The notes below the pieces were generated by a model that was not told the origin of the DNA, did no database searches, and saw only the letters and a list, made by a program, of their open reading frames with translations. Both the position numbers and the translations under genes were made by a program. Positions 10,027 to 21,524 of a DNA stretch of 64,000 nucleotides are shown here, one piece after another (positions within the stretch are counted from its first letter, which is position 1; each line of letters starts with the position of its first letter). Source of the DNA: Clitoria ternatea (Eukaryota; Streptophyta; Magnoliopsida; Fabales; Fabaceae); NCBI GenBank assembly GCA_037962975.1, contig CM075671.1:42494501-42558500 (forward strand). The letters are read 5' to 3'.

Positions 10027-11767
10027 TGTAACATCTCGACCTTTTCGGGAAAGGCTTGTAGGGCCATTTATTGTGTTTTGTTGCTACTTGAGGTTATTTA
10101 TATGTGTTTGTGGCTACAGCCAGTAATATAATACTTGATGTTGATGATTTTGTCAGCTTTGGTCAATGTATATGTGGTAATTGTAAGGGCAGTAAGGCCC
10201 GATTTTATGATGGGATATGGTGAATAGATGCATCTATGGTGATGGTGAATTATAAGAATATGTGTATGATTACTATTTGGTTATTAAGTGAAAAAAAATA
10301 TAATACATGTGATGAGGGATGATTAATTGGTAATTAATTAGATAATATGGGATAAATAGTGACCTGATGTGATGTCAGATAGTGACATGACATGGTAATA
10401 TAATTTTTATAAGACTAATAATTTTAGAAAGTACCCTAAAGGATGTGCTCATCAAAGAATCGCACTGAAAAGGAAACCAGGAATTGGATCGAGTGACAGA
10501 AGGCACCAGAAACCTTGAGGTGAGATGGATGCTCTGAGTCCTTAATTGTTTGGTTAAATATACTTATGATGTGTAATTTTGAATTTTCTGGAAGTCGGTT
10601 TGGACCCCGACTCATTTATTTTTCCTGTGAGCCTTGTTTTAGTATTGAGCTTTTGTACCTATTCGATTGTTCTCGACGTAACTTTTTCTCCCGACGTTGA
10701 AAATCCTTGGTTCCTATTTCTAATTTTTCATATAGAAACCCTCTACAATGTTTATGTTGGGCCCAAAACCTAATTGCTTGTGCATTTGGCCCAGTTTTCA
10801 AAATAAGCCTACACCTAATTAATTCTTTGATTTATTTACACACCTGTTAATGTTTTGACACAGTTTCTTCATCTGTGATCGAAATTGATCCATTCTTTTT
10901 CTGTAATTTTATTTATTCAATTATCTATAACTTTTATGAAGACCTCAAAATTTAACTCTTATCCAATTTTGCCCAGTTTTAATTTTACATTGCTGACCTA
11001 TTGTTTCATTTCGCTCTAGATAGCTTTTGGTGTTTAGGGCATATCTTCCTCTCCCTTTACCAAAAAATTTTGTGCTCTAATTGATTTCAAAAAGGGAAAA
11101 AGATCTAAAACTTTTGTGTTGGCCATTTTTGAAAATTCCCAACCATTTGATCCTTGTTTTAAAAAGAAGGTTGTTGTACCTGATTCGAAACCAATCCTGG
11201 CACCCCTTTATATTTTGGCCATATCCCCTTCTAACGATATTGGATTTTTGCACTCTTTAGCTTGTTTTAAAGGAGGAAAATGTGATCTCCAACTTTAATG
11301 TTGGTCATTTTTCCAAATTCTGGCCCTAAAATTAATTTTAAATTTTGTAACATTCCCTTTAAATTCTGACAGCTTTGCCTTTAAATATTTAATTGATCTT
11401 GTCACCTTTTGATGTGAAAGTTGGACCAATTTCCCTAAAATTTCTTTTCATGTTTTTATGTCTTGTTTTTAAAAATTAAATTTCCCATGAAACTAAATTT
11501 GTTTCCTATTGGTTGCATATTTTATATTTAAATTGTTTTGTTCCTAAAAATTAAAACCCTTGCTAGATTAAATTTATTGTGCACTATTTTCCCTCTCTTT
11601 CTTATTTGGTACACCACCACTGAGCCTTTTCCTCCTCTTCCAACCACCATTTCCTCTTCTTTCTTGCACGTCCAACATCATCATCCTCACCCTCACCATC
11701 GTGAGCCTCCTCATTCCCTTTAAAGAACATTAAACCTTAACCTTTCTTGCATGTCAATTTTGTGGAA
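10027..11767. mobile_element. Long solo LTR, left part (continues at 24694-26112)
   Basis: It starts TGTAACATC directly after the TSD CTTAA (10022-10026). Its other end is ...GGTATCACA at 26112, followed by CTTAA (26113-26117). Removing the nested Athila element and one TGGAA leaves about 3.16 kb with no coding domains, which fits a solo LTR of a long-LTR Ty3/gypsy (Tekay/Del-like) element. The clade is inferred from the TGTAACA start and length only. Small open stretches inside show no recognised domain. Confidence 0.8.
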
Positions 11768-11969
11768 TGATAAGTCTTGAAAAGACTTAATTATTTCACA
11801 TTTATTTTAACTTAATTCATTAAATATTGTTTAGTTTGGTATCATTATTTAATAAATTATCATTAATTCTGGTTTTATTTATTTATTTCAAAAGTGTTTA
11901 AATTATGTAATAAAATGATTAAAAATAATAATTAGTTAAAGAATTTTGTTTATTTATAAATTCACTAAC

Positions 11970-12295
11970 CTAGCGTACATACGCTGGACAGCCAGCGTAC
12001 AAACGCTAGGAATTATTTGTTTGCATGTGCAGGTGCAGTAAAATGCAATTCACGCTCAAGCTTGAAGGAACCACGCTCAAGCATGAGGCAACATGAAAAA
12101 TCACGTACAAAGAAAAGAAACCAAAGCATGCAGAAGGAAACTCGACCACGCTCAAGCGTGCCTCACTCACGCTTAAGCGTGAAGTCTAAATTGCAACCAC
12201 GCCCAAGCTTGCCATACACGCTCAAGCGTAAGGATCTAGTGCAATAATAATCAAGAGCGCGCTTAAGCGCGAGCCATTCACGCTCAAGCGTGAAG
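11970..12295. repeat. Palindromic CGCTYRAGCG motif block in 5' LTR
   Basis: About eight copies of CACGCTCAAGCGTG-like or CACGCTTAAGCGTG-like motifs are seen, some perfect palindromes, one as GCGCTTAAGCGC, preceded by AGCGTACATACGCT-type palindromes at 11972-12008. The block lies just upstream of the TATA box, so it may be a U3 regulatory array; that role is inferred. Confidence 0.85.
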
Positions 12296-12489
12296 GTGGT
12301 TATTTAACTTGTTGTTTTTCCCTCCAAATGAAGCGCTGCACCGTTGCTGATACTGTTCGCCTGTTGTACATTAATAACTTAAGTATTGAGTTATAATTAT
12401 TTATTTATTTGTAATTATGTATTTAGTTTAGTTAGTTAATTATTAATTAAGCTTTCTTTGTAATTAATTAAGCTAGTTAGTTAGTTGCC

Positions 12490-12500
12490 TATATATATAC
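12490..12500 (+). promoter_or_regulatory. TATA box of the Athila 5' LTR
   Basis: TATATATATAC lies downstream of the palindrome block and before a CT-rich leader. The same site occurs in the 3' LTR at 23835-23845. Confidence 0.6.
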
Positions 12501-13343
12501 TTGCACATACTCTGTAAAGTGTGTGGAGGAAGCAGAGTATAGAATATAACACGATTCATTTTTCCATTTCCAATCTCTCTCTAATTCTTTTCTCTCTCTA
12601 AATTCTCTCATCCATGTCTCTTCATATTCCTTCGTCAGAATCCATTTCTATGGGTCTCTAAACCCCTAGGGTTAGGATTACGGAGGTTTGCAATGAATTC
12701 TTGAAGGTGTATTGAGGAAGTCAATTTCTAATTCTTGAGGAGAACAAGCTGAGGAGTGGATATGCTTTGCTGGATTGACAAATCCAGATCTGATGAAGAA
12801 TCTCACCAGTGAGGAATCATGGTTGAGACTTAGGTAACTTCTGGCTTCCTAACTAATTCAGGCCTAGTAATTAGGTGAATAGTTAGGTTTCAACCCCCAA
12901 TTTCGCATTAGATTTCTCTGTTATTGAGCACCTAAGGGATTAGGGTTTAATGCTTAGGAATTAGTGTTAGTTACCTAAGGAATTAGGGATTAACCATCTG
13001 TGAATTGTCCTCATGAGTCTAAAGCTTGATTGAACCTTAATTACACGTTTCTTGATGAAATTGTAAGCTAAAGTAATCCTAACCTATCTTCCATTAATCA
13101 TATTTTGTACTGCTTCTGAAAACACAAAAACATACAAAATATAAAACAACAAAAACAGAATGAATTGAATCTGCTTGTATTGGTTCAGCTTGTATTAGTC
13201 CAAGATTACGGTAATTACCACAATCCCTGTGGGAACGATCAAATATATTACAAATTTAACGATTGGTGCGCTTGCCAAAAGAAAATAAATCCTCCAAGAA
13301 TTATGCATCAAGTTAATAGCTCAGGATTTACACATCAAGTTAA

Positions 13344-13361
13344 TGGCGCCATTGCCGGGGA
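13344..13361 (+). other. Primer-binding site, tRNA-Asp type
   Basis: TGGCGCCATTGCCGGGGA lies six bases after the LTR end and matches the tRNA-Asp 3' complement used by Athila elements, apart from one base (A for G at the eighth position). Confidence 0.88.
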
Positions 13362-13541
13362 TTGTTGAGTAATATCAATAATCCTTGGACCAGTACTAGA
13401 CTGAACTGTTTAATTTTGTTTTTGCATTCATTAGCAATTTAATCTTCATTTTTAGTATAGCAGTAGTTGAATTTTGTTTTGTATAACTACAGTGTTTGGT
13501 TAGCAGTAGCTTTAATTCTGTTTGTGTCTAACATTTGGTGT

Positions 13542-14519
13542 ATGCAGTCAAGGAATAGAGGAGAGCCTTTCTTCTTTGATCCTGATATTGATTTGTTAGA
13601 GCGTAAGCTTAGAAAGGAGAAAAAGCAAAAAGAACAGCAAGAAATGGAACAGAGGAGAGTTACACTAGGTGACTACTCTAGGCCTACTGAAGAAGGATCG
13701 CAATCTAGCATCCTTAGGCCTCTAATTACAGCCAATAACTTTGAACTTAAACCGGCTTTGCTGCAGTTGGTTAGAAATGATCAATTCGGAGGAAGTGAGG
13801 TTGAGGATCCAAATTTGCATCTAGCAACCTTCCTCCAAATCTATGATACTGTGAAAATGAATGGTGTCCCTGAAGAAGCAATTAGACTGAGATTATTTCC
13901 TTTTTATTTAAGGGATAGAGCTAAGGCTTGGTTGCAAAGCCAACCAAGAGGTAGTATATCCACTTGGGAGGATTTACAAAGAAAGTTTTTGATTAAATAT
14001 TTCCCTCCTTCCAAGTATGCCAAGTTGCGTACGGAAATCACTTATTTCCAGCAGAGAGAGGGTGAATCTCGAATGGAAGCATAGGATAGGTATAAAGAGA
14101 GTTTAAGGAAATGTCTTCACCATAGGATTCCTGATGTGCAGCAAGTTACCATATTCTATAATGGTGTAAGACCAGCAACTAGGGTCTTGATTGATGCCTC
14201 AGCTGGAGGTTCATTAACCATAAAAAGGGTAGAAGAAGCTATAGAACTGATAGATGTTATGGCTTCTAATGAATGTCTAGTAAGTGAAAGGAGCCAAATC
14301 CCTAAGAGAAGGATATTAGAATTAGAAGCACAGGATGTTTATTTGGCTCAAAGTAAGTTGATGACTCAGGCTTTAGAAAAATTAAGTGTACAAATTTCAG
14401 AACTCCAAAAGCCTAGTCAAGTTTGTATGATGAGTTGTGATTTTTGTGGTGGAGATCATGAAAATGGCATGTGTGATCCAAATGTGACTGCTGAGCAAGT
14501 GAATTATATAGGGAAGTAA
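13542..14519 (+). pseudogene. Athila gag (broken by stops)
   Basis: I place the start at the ATG at 13542 (MQSRNRGEPFFFDP) rather than 13467, because family proteins begin near this point and the upstream residues are hydrophobic leader translation. After a basic, coiled stretch (ERKLRKEKKQKEQQ) comes the retrotransposon gag core with LRLFPFYLRDRAKAWLQSQP and TWEDLQRKFLIKYFPP. A TAG at 14082-14084 stands where a Trp is expected; the same frame continues with RYKESLRKCLHHRIPD to a stop at 14517-14519. CDFCGGDHENGMC near the end is the Cys-rich knuckle-like motif of Athila gag. Gag would form the particle shell. Confidence 0.9.
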
Positions 14520-16060
14520 CAATTTCAAAGGAATTATCCCTCTAATTCCTTTAATCCTAACTACAGGTATCACCCCATTTTTTCATGGCAGAAAGGTCCA
14601 CATTTGAATCAAAATACGCCACAAAATTAAACCACAAATAGATTACAACAACCTTCTTCCCCTCCTTCTAAAGAAAAGTCTGAACTTGAGAATATGTTGT
14701 CTCAGTTCATTCAGGCCACTCAAGCCAGCTTTAAAAATCAAGAAGCGTCCATTAAAAATTTAGAAAATTAGGTTGGGCAGCTATCAAAACAATTAGCTGA
14801 GAGACAATCAGATAATTTTCTTGGAGATACTGAGGTAAATCCAAGGGAACATTGCAAGGCAATAACTAAAAGGAGTGGGAAAGTTCTTCTCCCACCTCCA
14901 AGTCATGGAGTGAGTTTAGAAAAAGATGCTGAAAAAGAAAAAGAGCAGGAAAGTGAGCAAGATAATAAAAGAATTGAAAATGAAGTAGAAACAGAAGTAG
15001 AAAAAGAAAATCAAGTTAAAGAAAAACAAGTTCATCAAAAGAAAAAGAAAAAGATTGATTTGATTTTGGAGGAAGCTTCTAAGCTAACTCCTGAGAAATT
15101 AAAGAATGCTCCATTTCCACATAGATTTAAGAAACAGATAGAGGAGCAAAAGTTTGCTAAGTTCTTGGATGTGTTTTAAAAGCTTCACATAAATATTCCC
15201 TTTGCTGAGGCATTGCAAGAGATGCCTTCATATGCTAAATTTTTGAAAGAACTTCTGTCTAAGAAGAGAAAGCTTAAGGGAGATGAGATGATTGCTCTCA
15301 CTCAAGAGTGTAGTGTAATTATTCAAAAGAAACTCCCTCAAAAGCTAGAAGATCCAGGCTCTTTTACAATACCTTATGCAATAGGGGATGTTCATGTAGG
15401 ACGTGCTTTATGTGATCTAGGAGTTAGCATAAACTTGATGCCCTTGTCCTTAATGAGGAAATAGGAATTAATAACCTGCAACCAACTTGCATGTCTTTAC
15501 AGTTGGCTGATAGGTCCATTAAATATCCTCATGGGATGCTGGAAGATCTATTAGTTAAGGTAGACAAGTTTATCTTTCCAGCAGATTTTGTAGTTTTGGA
15601 TATGGAGGCTGATAGAGAAATTCCATTGATTTTAGGGAGACCCTTCTTAGCTACAGGTAGAGCTTTAATTGATGTAGAGAATGGAGAACTCATACTGAGA
15701 GTTCAAGAGGAGCAAGTAACTTTTAATGTCTTCAATGCTATGAAACATCCAACTGAGAAGATGGATTGTTTTATGATTGAAGAAATTAAAAGTTATAATA
15801 CTTCTTTGTTGTTAAAAACTAAAGAAGAGGTTTTACAAGCCTTTTTGGAGGATGATTTTGACTCTGAGGTAGAGGAGTTAAATGACTCACATAATGAATT
15901 GCTGAACCTACTGGAAACATGTGAAGTAGGTGATTTTGAAAATGAAAATAAAGAAAATTTGAATAATACTGAACTTGAGAAAGGTAAGGAAGTGTTTGAA
16001 GAAAAATTTGATTTAAAACCTTTGCCTTCTCATTTGAAATATGTTTTTTTTAGGAGATAA
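14520..16060 (+). pseudogene. Athila gag-protease linker and protease (broken)
   Basis: The frame continues with stops near 14628, 14770 and 15177, through a charged Lys/Glu-rich stretch (14910-15060) to ALCDLGVSINLMPLSL at about 15402-15450. That DLG-containing motif is the Athila form of the aspartic protease active site. A one-base shift near 15460 moves the rest (MSLQLADRSIKYPHGMLEDL, then DREIPLILGRPFLATG) into another frame to 16060. A second shift in a T8 run near 16042-16050 returns the frame for RT. The protease would process the polyprotein; this copy cannot. Confidence 0.88.
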
Positions 16061-18896
16061 TGAATCACATCCTGTAATCATTAATGCTGAATTAGAAGAT
16101 GAGGATGTAGAAAAATTAATAGGGGTTTTAAGAAAACATGAATCTGCTATTGGTTGGAACATCTCTGATTTAAAGGGAATTTGTCCATCATTCTGTATGC
16201 ATAAAATTTTAATAGAAGATGACTATTCCTCTGTTGTTCAGCCACAAAGAAGATTAAACCCCATAATGAAAGAAGCTGTAAGGAAAGAGGTGGTTAAACT
16301 TCTTAATGCAGGAATTATCTATCCAATCTCGGATAGTGCTTGGATTAATCCAGTCCAAGTGGTGCCTAAGAAAGGAGGGATGACCACTGTTAAAAATGAA
16401 AAAGGTGAAGTCATTGCCACTAGACCAACTACAAGTTAGAGAATGTGCATAGATTATAGAAGGCTTAATGACTCCACTAGAAAAGACCATTTTCCTTTAC
16501 CATTTGTAGACCAAATGCTTGAGAGACTGTCAGGTCATGAGTATTACTGCTTCCTTGATGGTTATTCTGGTTACAACCAGATTGTGGTTGATCCAAAAAA
16601 TCAAGAGAAGACAACCTTCACCTGTCCTTATAGAATCTTTGCATATAGGCGCATGCCTTTTGGTTTGTACAATGCACTAGCAACCTTTCAAAGGTGTATG
16701 CTGGTAATTTTTGGGGACATGGTAGAAAAGTTCATTGAGGTGTTTATGGATGACTTCTTTGTGTTTGGAAATAGTTTTGATATATGCCTCAGCAACCTAT
16801 CTAAGGTGCTGGTGAGATGTCAGAAGACTAATCTTGTTCTTAACTGGGAAAAATGCCATTTTATGGTTAGAGGAAGGATAGTCCTTGGTCACAAAATCTC
16901 TATTGAGGGCATTCAGGTAGATAGAGCCAAGATAGATATCATTGAAAAACTTCCTCCTCCAATCAATGTGAAAGGAGTGAGGAGTTTCTTAGGATGTGCT
17001 GGCTTTTATAGGAGATTTATTAAGGATTTTTCGAAAATAGCTAAGCCTTTGACTGATCTACTTGTGAAGGATCATGCTTTTGTTTTTGATGAAAAATGTG
17101 TCAAGGCTTTTGAAAATTTGAAACAAAGATTAATTTCAGCTCCAATCCTTACAGCACCTGATTGGTCTTTACTATTTGAACTAATGTGTGATGCAAGTGA
17201 TTTTGCTGTAGGAGCTGTACTAGGACAGAAAAAGGAAAAATTAACATATGTCATTTATTATGCTAGCAAGGTATTAAATGAGAATCAAATAAATTACACC
17301 ACCACTGAAAAAGAAATGCTTGTTGTGGTGTATGCATTTGATAAATTCAGAGCTTACCTGATTGGTGCTAAGGTCATTGTGTATACAGATCATTCAGCAA
17401 TCAAGTATTTGCTAGCTAAAAAAGAATCAAAGCCAAGATTGATCAGGTGGGTTCTTTTACTCCAAGAGTTTGATTTAGAAATTAGAGATAAAAAGGGAGT
17501 AGAGAACTCAGTGGCTGATCAACTCTCTCGTCTGGAGGGTGAATCTGATTCTATTTTAATTAAAGAGGAATTCCTAGATGAGAGGCTGATGACAATTATC
17601 ACAGGGCCATGGTATGCTGATATGGCCAACTTTAAAAGTGCCTCTGTGGTACCTGAAGGTTGGACAGCCCAAATGAAGAAAAAATTCTTTCATGATAGTA
17701 AAACTTTTCTTTGGGATGATCCATTTCTTTATAAAATAAGAGTAGATGGAGTTATCAGGAGATGTGTGCCTGAATCTGAGCAGGAAAGACTCTTATGGCA
17801 TTGCCATGACTCCTATTATGCAGGACACCATGGTGCCTCCAGAACCGCAGCAAAAGTTTTGCAATGTGGCTTTTATTGGCCAACAATTTTTCAGGATGCT
17901 AAAGTATATATTCAAAGGTGTGATAAGTGTCAAAGAAGTGGAGGCCTCTCTGCTAAAGCTGGCATGCCTTTGACAAATATTTTAGTTGTGGAGTTATTTG
18001 ATGTATGGGGCATTGACTTCATGGGACCATTCCCAAAGTCATTCTTCAATGAATATATCCTTGTTCCTGTGGATTATGTCTCCAAGTGGGTGGAGGCAAT
18101 CCTTACCAGAACCAATGATGCACATGTGGTGCTTAGGTTCATAAAGAAGAATATTTTCCCTAGATTTGGAGTCCCTAGAGTCCTCATTAGTGATGAAGGG
18201 TCATATTTCTGTAATAAAATCATGGAAAAAGCCCTAAGACACTATGAGGTACTGCATAAGGTATCTAATCCATATCATCCACAAACTTGTGGACAAGTTG
18301 AGCTGTCTAATAGAGAAATTAAAAGAATATTAGAGAAAGTGGTAGGGAAATCTAGGAAAGATTGGTCTGTGAGATTGAATGATGCATTGTGGGCCTATAG
18401 GACAGCATTTAAAACTCCTATTGGCATGTCTCTTTATCAATTGGTATATGGTAAGGCTTGCTATCTTCCTGTGGAGTTAGAACATAAGGCATGGTGGGCC
18501 ACAAAGCTGTTAAACATGGATTTTGACCAATCTCAAGAGGAAAGAGTCCTAAAACTCCATGAACTTGAGGAGTTCAGGCTCAATGCTTATCGGAGTGCCT
18601 CAATTTAAAAAGAGAAAACTAAGAGATGGCATGATAAGTGGATAAATAGAAAAGAGTTTCAAAAGAATGACAAGGTCTTATTGTTTAATTCTAGACTAAG
18701 ACTCTTTCCAGGAAAACTTAGATCAAAGTGGTCTGGACCTTTTATTGTAAATGAGATCTTCCCTCATGGTGCAGTTGAGTTGAAAGAACTAGCTACTGAT
18801 AGAACATTTAAGGTGAATGGCCAAAGACTCAAACTCTACTTTGGAGGAGAGTTTGATAGGCAGAAAACCTCCATGCTGTTGCAGGCATCTTCTTAG
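16041..18896 (+). pseudogene. Athila reverse transcriptase, RNase H and integrase (two stops)
   Basis: One long frame is broken by a TAG at 16437-16439, where a Trp is expected before RMCIDYRRLND, and a TAA at 18606-18608. In the 721-codon middle part, RT motifs include FLDGYSGYNQI and the catalytic VFMDDFFVFG near residues 99-108. RNase H shows MCDASDFAVGAVL, TEKEMLVVVYA and YTDHSAIKYLL. Integrase shows the HHCC region (HCHDSYYAGHHGASRT ... CDKCQRSG), WGIDFMGPF, SDEGSYF and NREIKRIL. The GPF-type C-terminal region (KWSGPFIVNEIFPHGAVEL) lies at 18730-18800. Apart from two stops it is well preserved. The products copy and insert the element. Confidence 0.93.
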
Positions 18897-20199
18897 GTGT
18901 CAGAAGGTCAAGCTAGTGGCCTTAAAGAAGCGCTTTAGGGAGGCAACCCTACATTTTGATTGTTGCATTTTGTGTTTTTTGTGTTTGAAATAATAAAAGA
19001 AAACAAAAATTTTGTGAATAAAGTGTGAATAATCTTGAAAAAATTTTGAATAAGGTTTGAGCGTTCATACACTCAATTCCCTATGTACATACTTGTAAAA
19101 TTTGTTGGCTAGATTTGGAATCAGGTACCCTTGGAGCTTGAGCGAACTTGATTGCGCTTAAGCACGACCTCCAGTTTGTCTAGGAGCTTGAACAAAGTTT
19201 GTTGGCGCCTGAGCGTGATCGTGATGTGCATGGCCATGTATGCATTGCGCTTAAGCGAAGCCATAACAAGCTTAAGCTAGAATGAGCCTGCACCACCTTG
19301 TTCCATGATACAAGCAATTTCTCGCTTGAGCTGGGGTCAACACGCTTGAGTGTGATTGATGATTTCACCTTTGCGCTCGAGCGTGCCTTGCTGTCGCTTG
19401 AGCGGATTATCTTAACCCCCTCCTGTTGTACCTTACGCTTGAGCGTAATTCAACACGCTCTGAGCGTGACCATCTGTGCTAGATAGACCAAAGCACGCTT
19501 AAGCGCCTAAAATCACGCTTGAGCGTGAGCGTTATTACTGATGCCTGATATAAAGCTCACGCTTGAACCTTGCTAACCACGCTTTGAGCGTGCCTTGTAT
19601 ATAAGTGCCACGCTTGAGCATCCCTATATCACGCTTAAGCGTCATCGGGCTGAGGCAGCTCTGTTCCAATTTCTCGCTTAAGCGTGATGCTGTAAGCTTA
19701 AGCGTAATCGTTCTAGTGAAGTATTCTGATATTTGTTTGTTAGGCGCTTGAGTGTAGTTTCTCACGCTTGAGCATGACATTCCCTTGAGTATTAGTCGCT
19801 TGAGCGAATAATGGTTCGCTTGAGCGTAATTCATACCTGATACTACCTGTTTGTTTTTAATTTGGGCGTTTATACGCCAAGAGTTCAGCGTATTTACGCG
19901 TACTTCAGGCATTGGGTTCAACAGTATAAAACCCTCTCAGTGTACAAACCCTAACTCTTTACGCTGGAACCTTGGGTTTTTGAAGAGGAAAAGGCATAGT
20001 TTCTGATTTCTTTAAAAGGTACCATCTTTTCATTACTTATTTTCACTTTATAGTTAGAATTGTTGTAGTTCACTGTTTCAATTTCAAATTTCTTTCATCC
20101 ATCATATCTGTTCATCTTACATTTTCATTTTGTTGTGGTTTTGCTGTTTGTATATATGTATCCATTTAGGCATTATAAATACCATCTTTAACACTCATC
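18897..20199 (+). repeat. Athila pol-env spacer with about twenty palindromic CGCTYRAGCG motifs
   Basis: There is no coding domain here. From about 19135 to 19905 the sequence is packed with CACGCTTGAGCGTG, CACGCTTAAGCGTG, TCGCTTGAGCG and close variants at irregular spacing, ending with GGCGTTTATACGCC at about 19864. Unlike a satellite, the intervening sequence is not repeated; only the 10-14 bp cores are. The same core fills the LTR block. The orientation here is mostly CTTGAG, while in the LTR it is mostly CTCAAG. Confidence 0.85.
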
Positions 20200-21524
20200 A
20201 TGATAAGAAGATCACAAAGACTTTGCAGAAAACCTGAAAAAAGTGTTGAAATAGAAAATATGAAAGAAACCCCAAAAAAGAAGGGAAAAGGGGTGGCCAC
20301 TATCAGTATCCCTGATTCTCCATCAACTGAAAAGAGTAAAAGTCTTGAAGAAGGAAGGAAGCTTCAGACAGTTGAGGGTTTTGATGGGTATAGGTTTAGA
20401 GATTTCAAGGCAGCCCAATTATATGAGAAAAAGTTTAAAAGTAGAGGAGTAATAAGGGAAAGGGCTCTGGTCCTTGATGAAGAAAAGTGTGCTGATTTTA
20501 ATGTAAAAGCTGCTATGATTGAAAAGGGATGGCAGTTCTTTAATAAGAATTTAGGCAATGGTTACCAGGAACTCACTAGAGAATTTTATGCCAATCTGAG
20601 GACTCACTCTATGGAGGATAAGTTTCCTTTTTCTTCCTTCTTAAGAGGAGTCACAATTCCTTTAACTGGTAACATATTGAATAAGCTGGTGAAAGTACCT
20701 ATATTGGATGAGGAAGGATGTCACTACACATGGAAAGTGGATATCTTTCATAGGACTGAAAATGAAAATCTTAGAAAAGAAATTTTAGAGGAATGTTATG
20801 AACAAGGAGCAGCATATATAACAAACGTTAATGGTGCACCAAAAAGTGTCAGGAAGAATTATTTGAAGCATCTTTCCCTTTTATGGTGCCACTATGTCCT
20901 TTCATCCCTACAACCTGTGGCTCATTCTTCTGAGATTACCATTAAGAGGTTAGTGTTGATTTACTGTTTAATGAGAGGCCTGTATGTTAATCTGGGTGAG
21001 TTAATACTGGAGGAGATGATGAAAAATCTTGAAAAAATCTCCAATTGCCATATTGCTCTGTTATCACTTTGTTGGCCAAAACTAATCAGGTTAGGTTGAA
21101 TTATGAAGAATTGACAAAGGTAAAGCCTGAGAGGATTATGGACAAGAATTGGGTGATAAACCACATTGACAATTTTATGCCTCAAGAATCAAAGTGTCCT
21201 AGATAACCTAATCCAACATCTTTTACACTACCACCCCCAACAGGAGCAGGTACTTCTTCTGATATTTCCATGGTAATGCAAGAACTGCAGGTCATGAAGA
21301 AAATGCAACTAGGAACCTATGATCTGGTCCTGAACCATGATCTCATGCTGAGAAAGATTGCCACCACATTGAGTGTGGATCACACTGAAGAAATGGGAGT
21401 TCCACCTGACAGAGATTTATGGTTGGCTTCCATTGGATTCACTATTCCCCCTGATGACACACCCTTAGTAGCTGAATTTCCACCCTACCCTGAGCAAGAT
21501 AATGATGAGTCTATGAATGAATAA
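20200..21524 (+). pseudogene. Athila envelope-position ORF (putative plant transposon protein domain)
   Basis: The first frame (20200-21099, 299 codons) begins MIRRSQRLCRK, is basic and has EKGWQFFNKNLGNGYQELTREFYANL and RGVTIPLTGNILNKLV, a pattern I recognise from the conserved protein found downstream of pol in Athila elements (the Pfam family called putative plant transposon protein). A frame change near 21095 and a stop near 21205 break it; the C-terminal part (21270-21524) reads MGVPPDRDLWLASIGFTIPP. I see no clear signal peptide and no strong membrane segment, so an envelope function is by position only. The start ATG is the first in frame, after a short AT-rich leader. Confidence 0.8.

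Larger units (their letters stand above)
11768..13337 (+). repeat. 5' LTR of the Athila element
   Basis: This 1570-bp LTR is repeated at 23112-24688. The first 200 bp are AT-rich, then comes a block of short palindromic motifs (11970-12295), then a TATA box at 12490-12500 and a CT-rich transcribed leader. The two LTRs differ by scattered substitutions and small indels, for example near 12105. Confidence 0.95.

Noticed and set aside
12045..12295. CRISPR-like array of short repeats
   Set aside because: Motifs are 10-14 bp palindromes at irregular spacing in a eukaryotic LTR; no constant repeat-spacer length and no cas genes.
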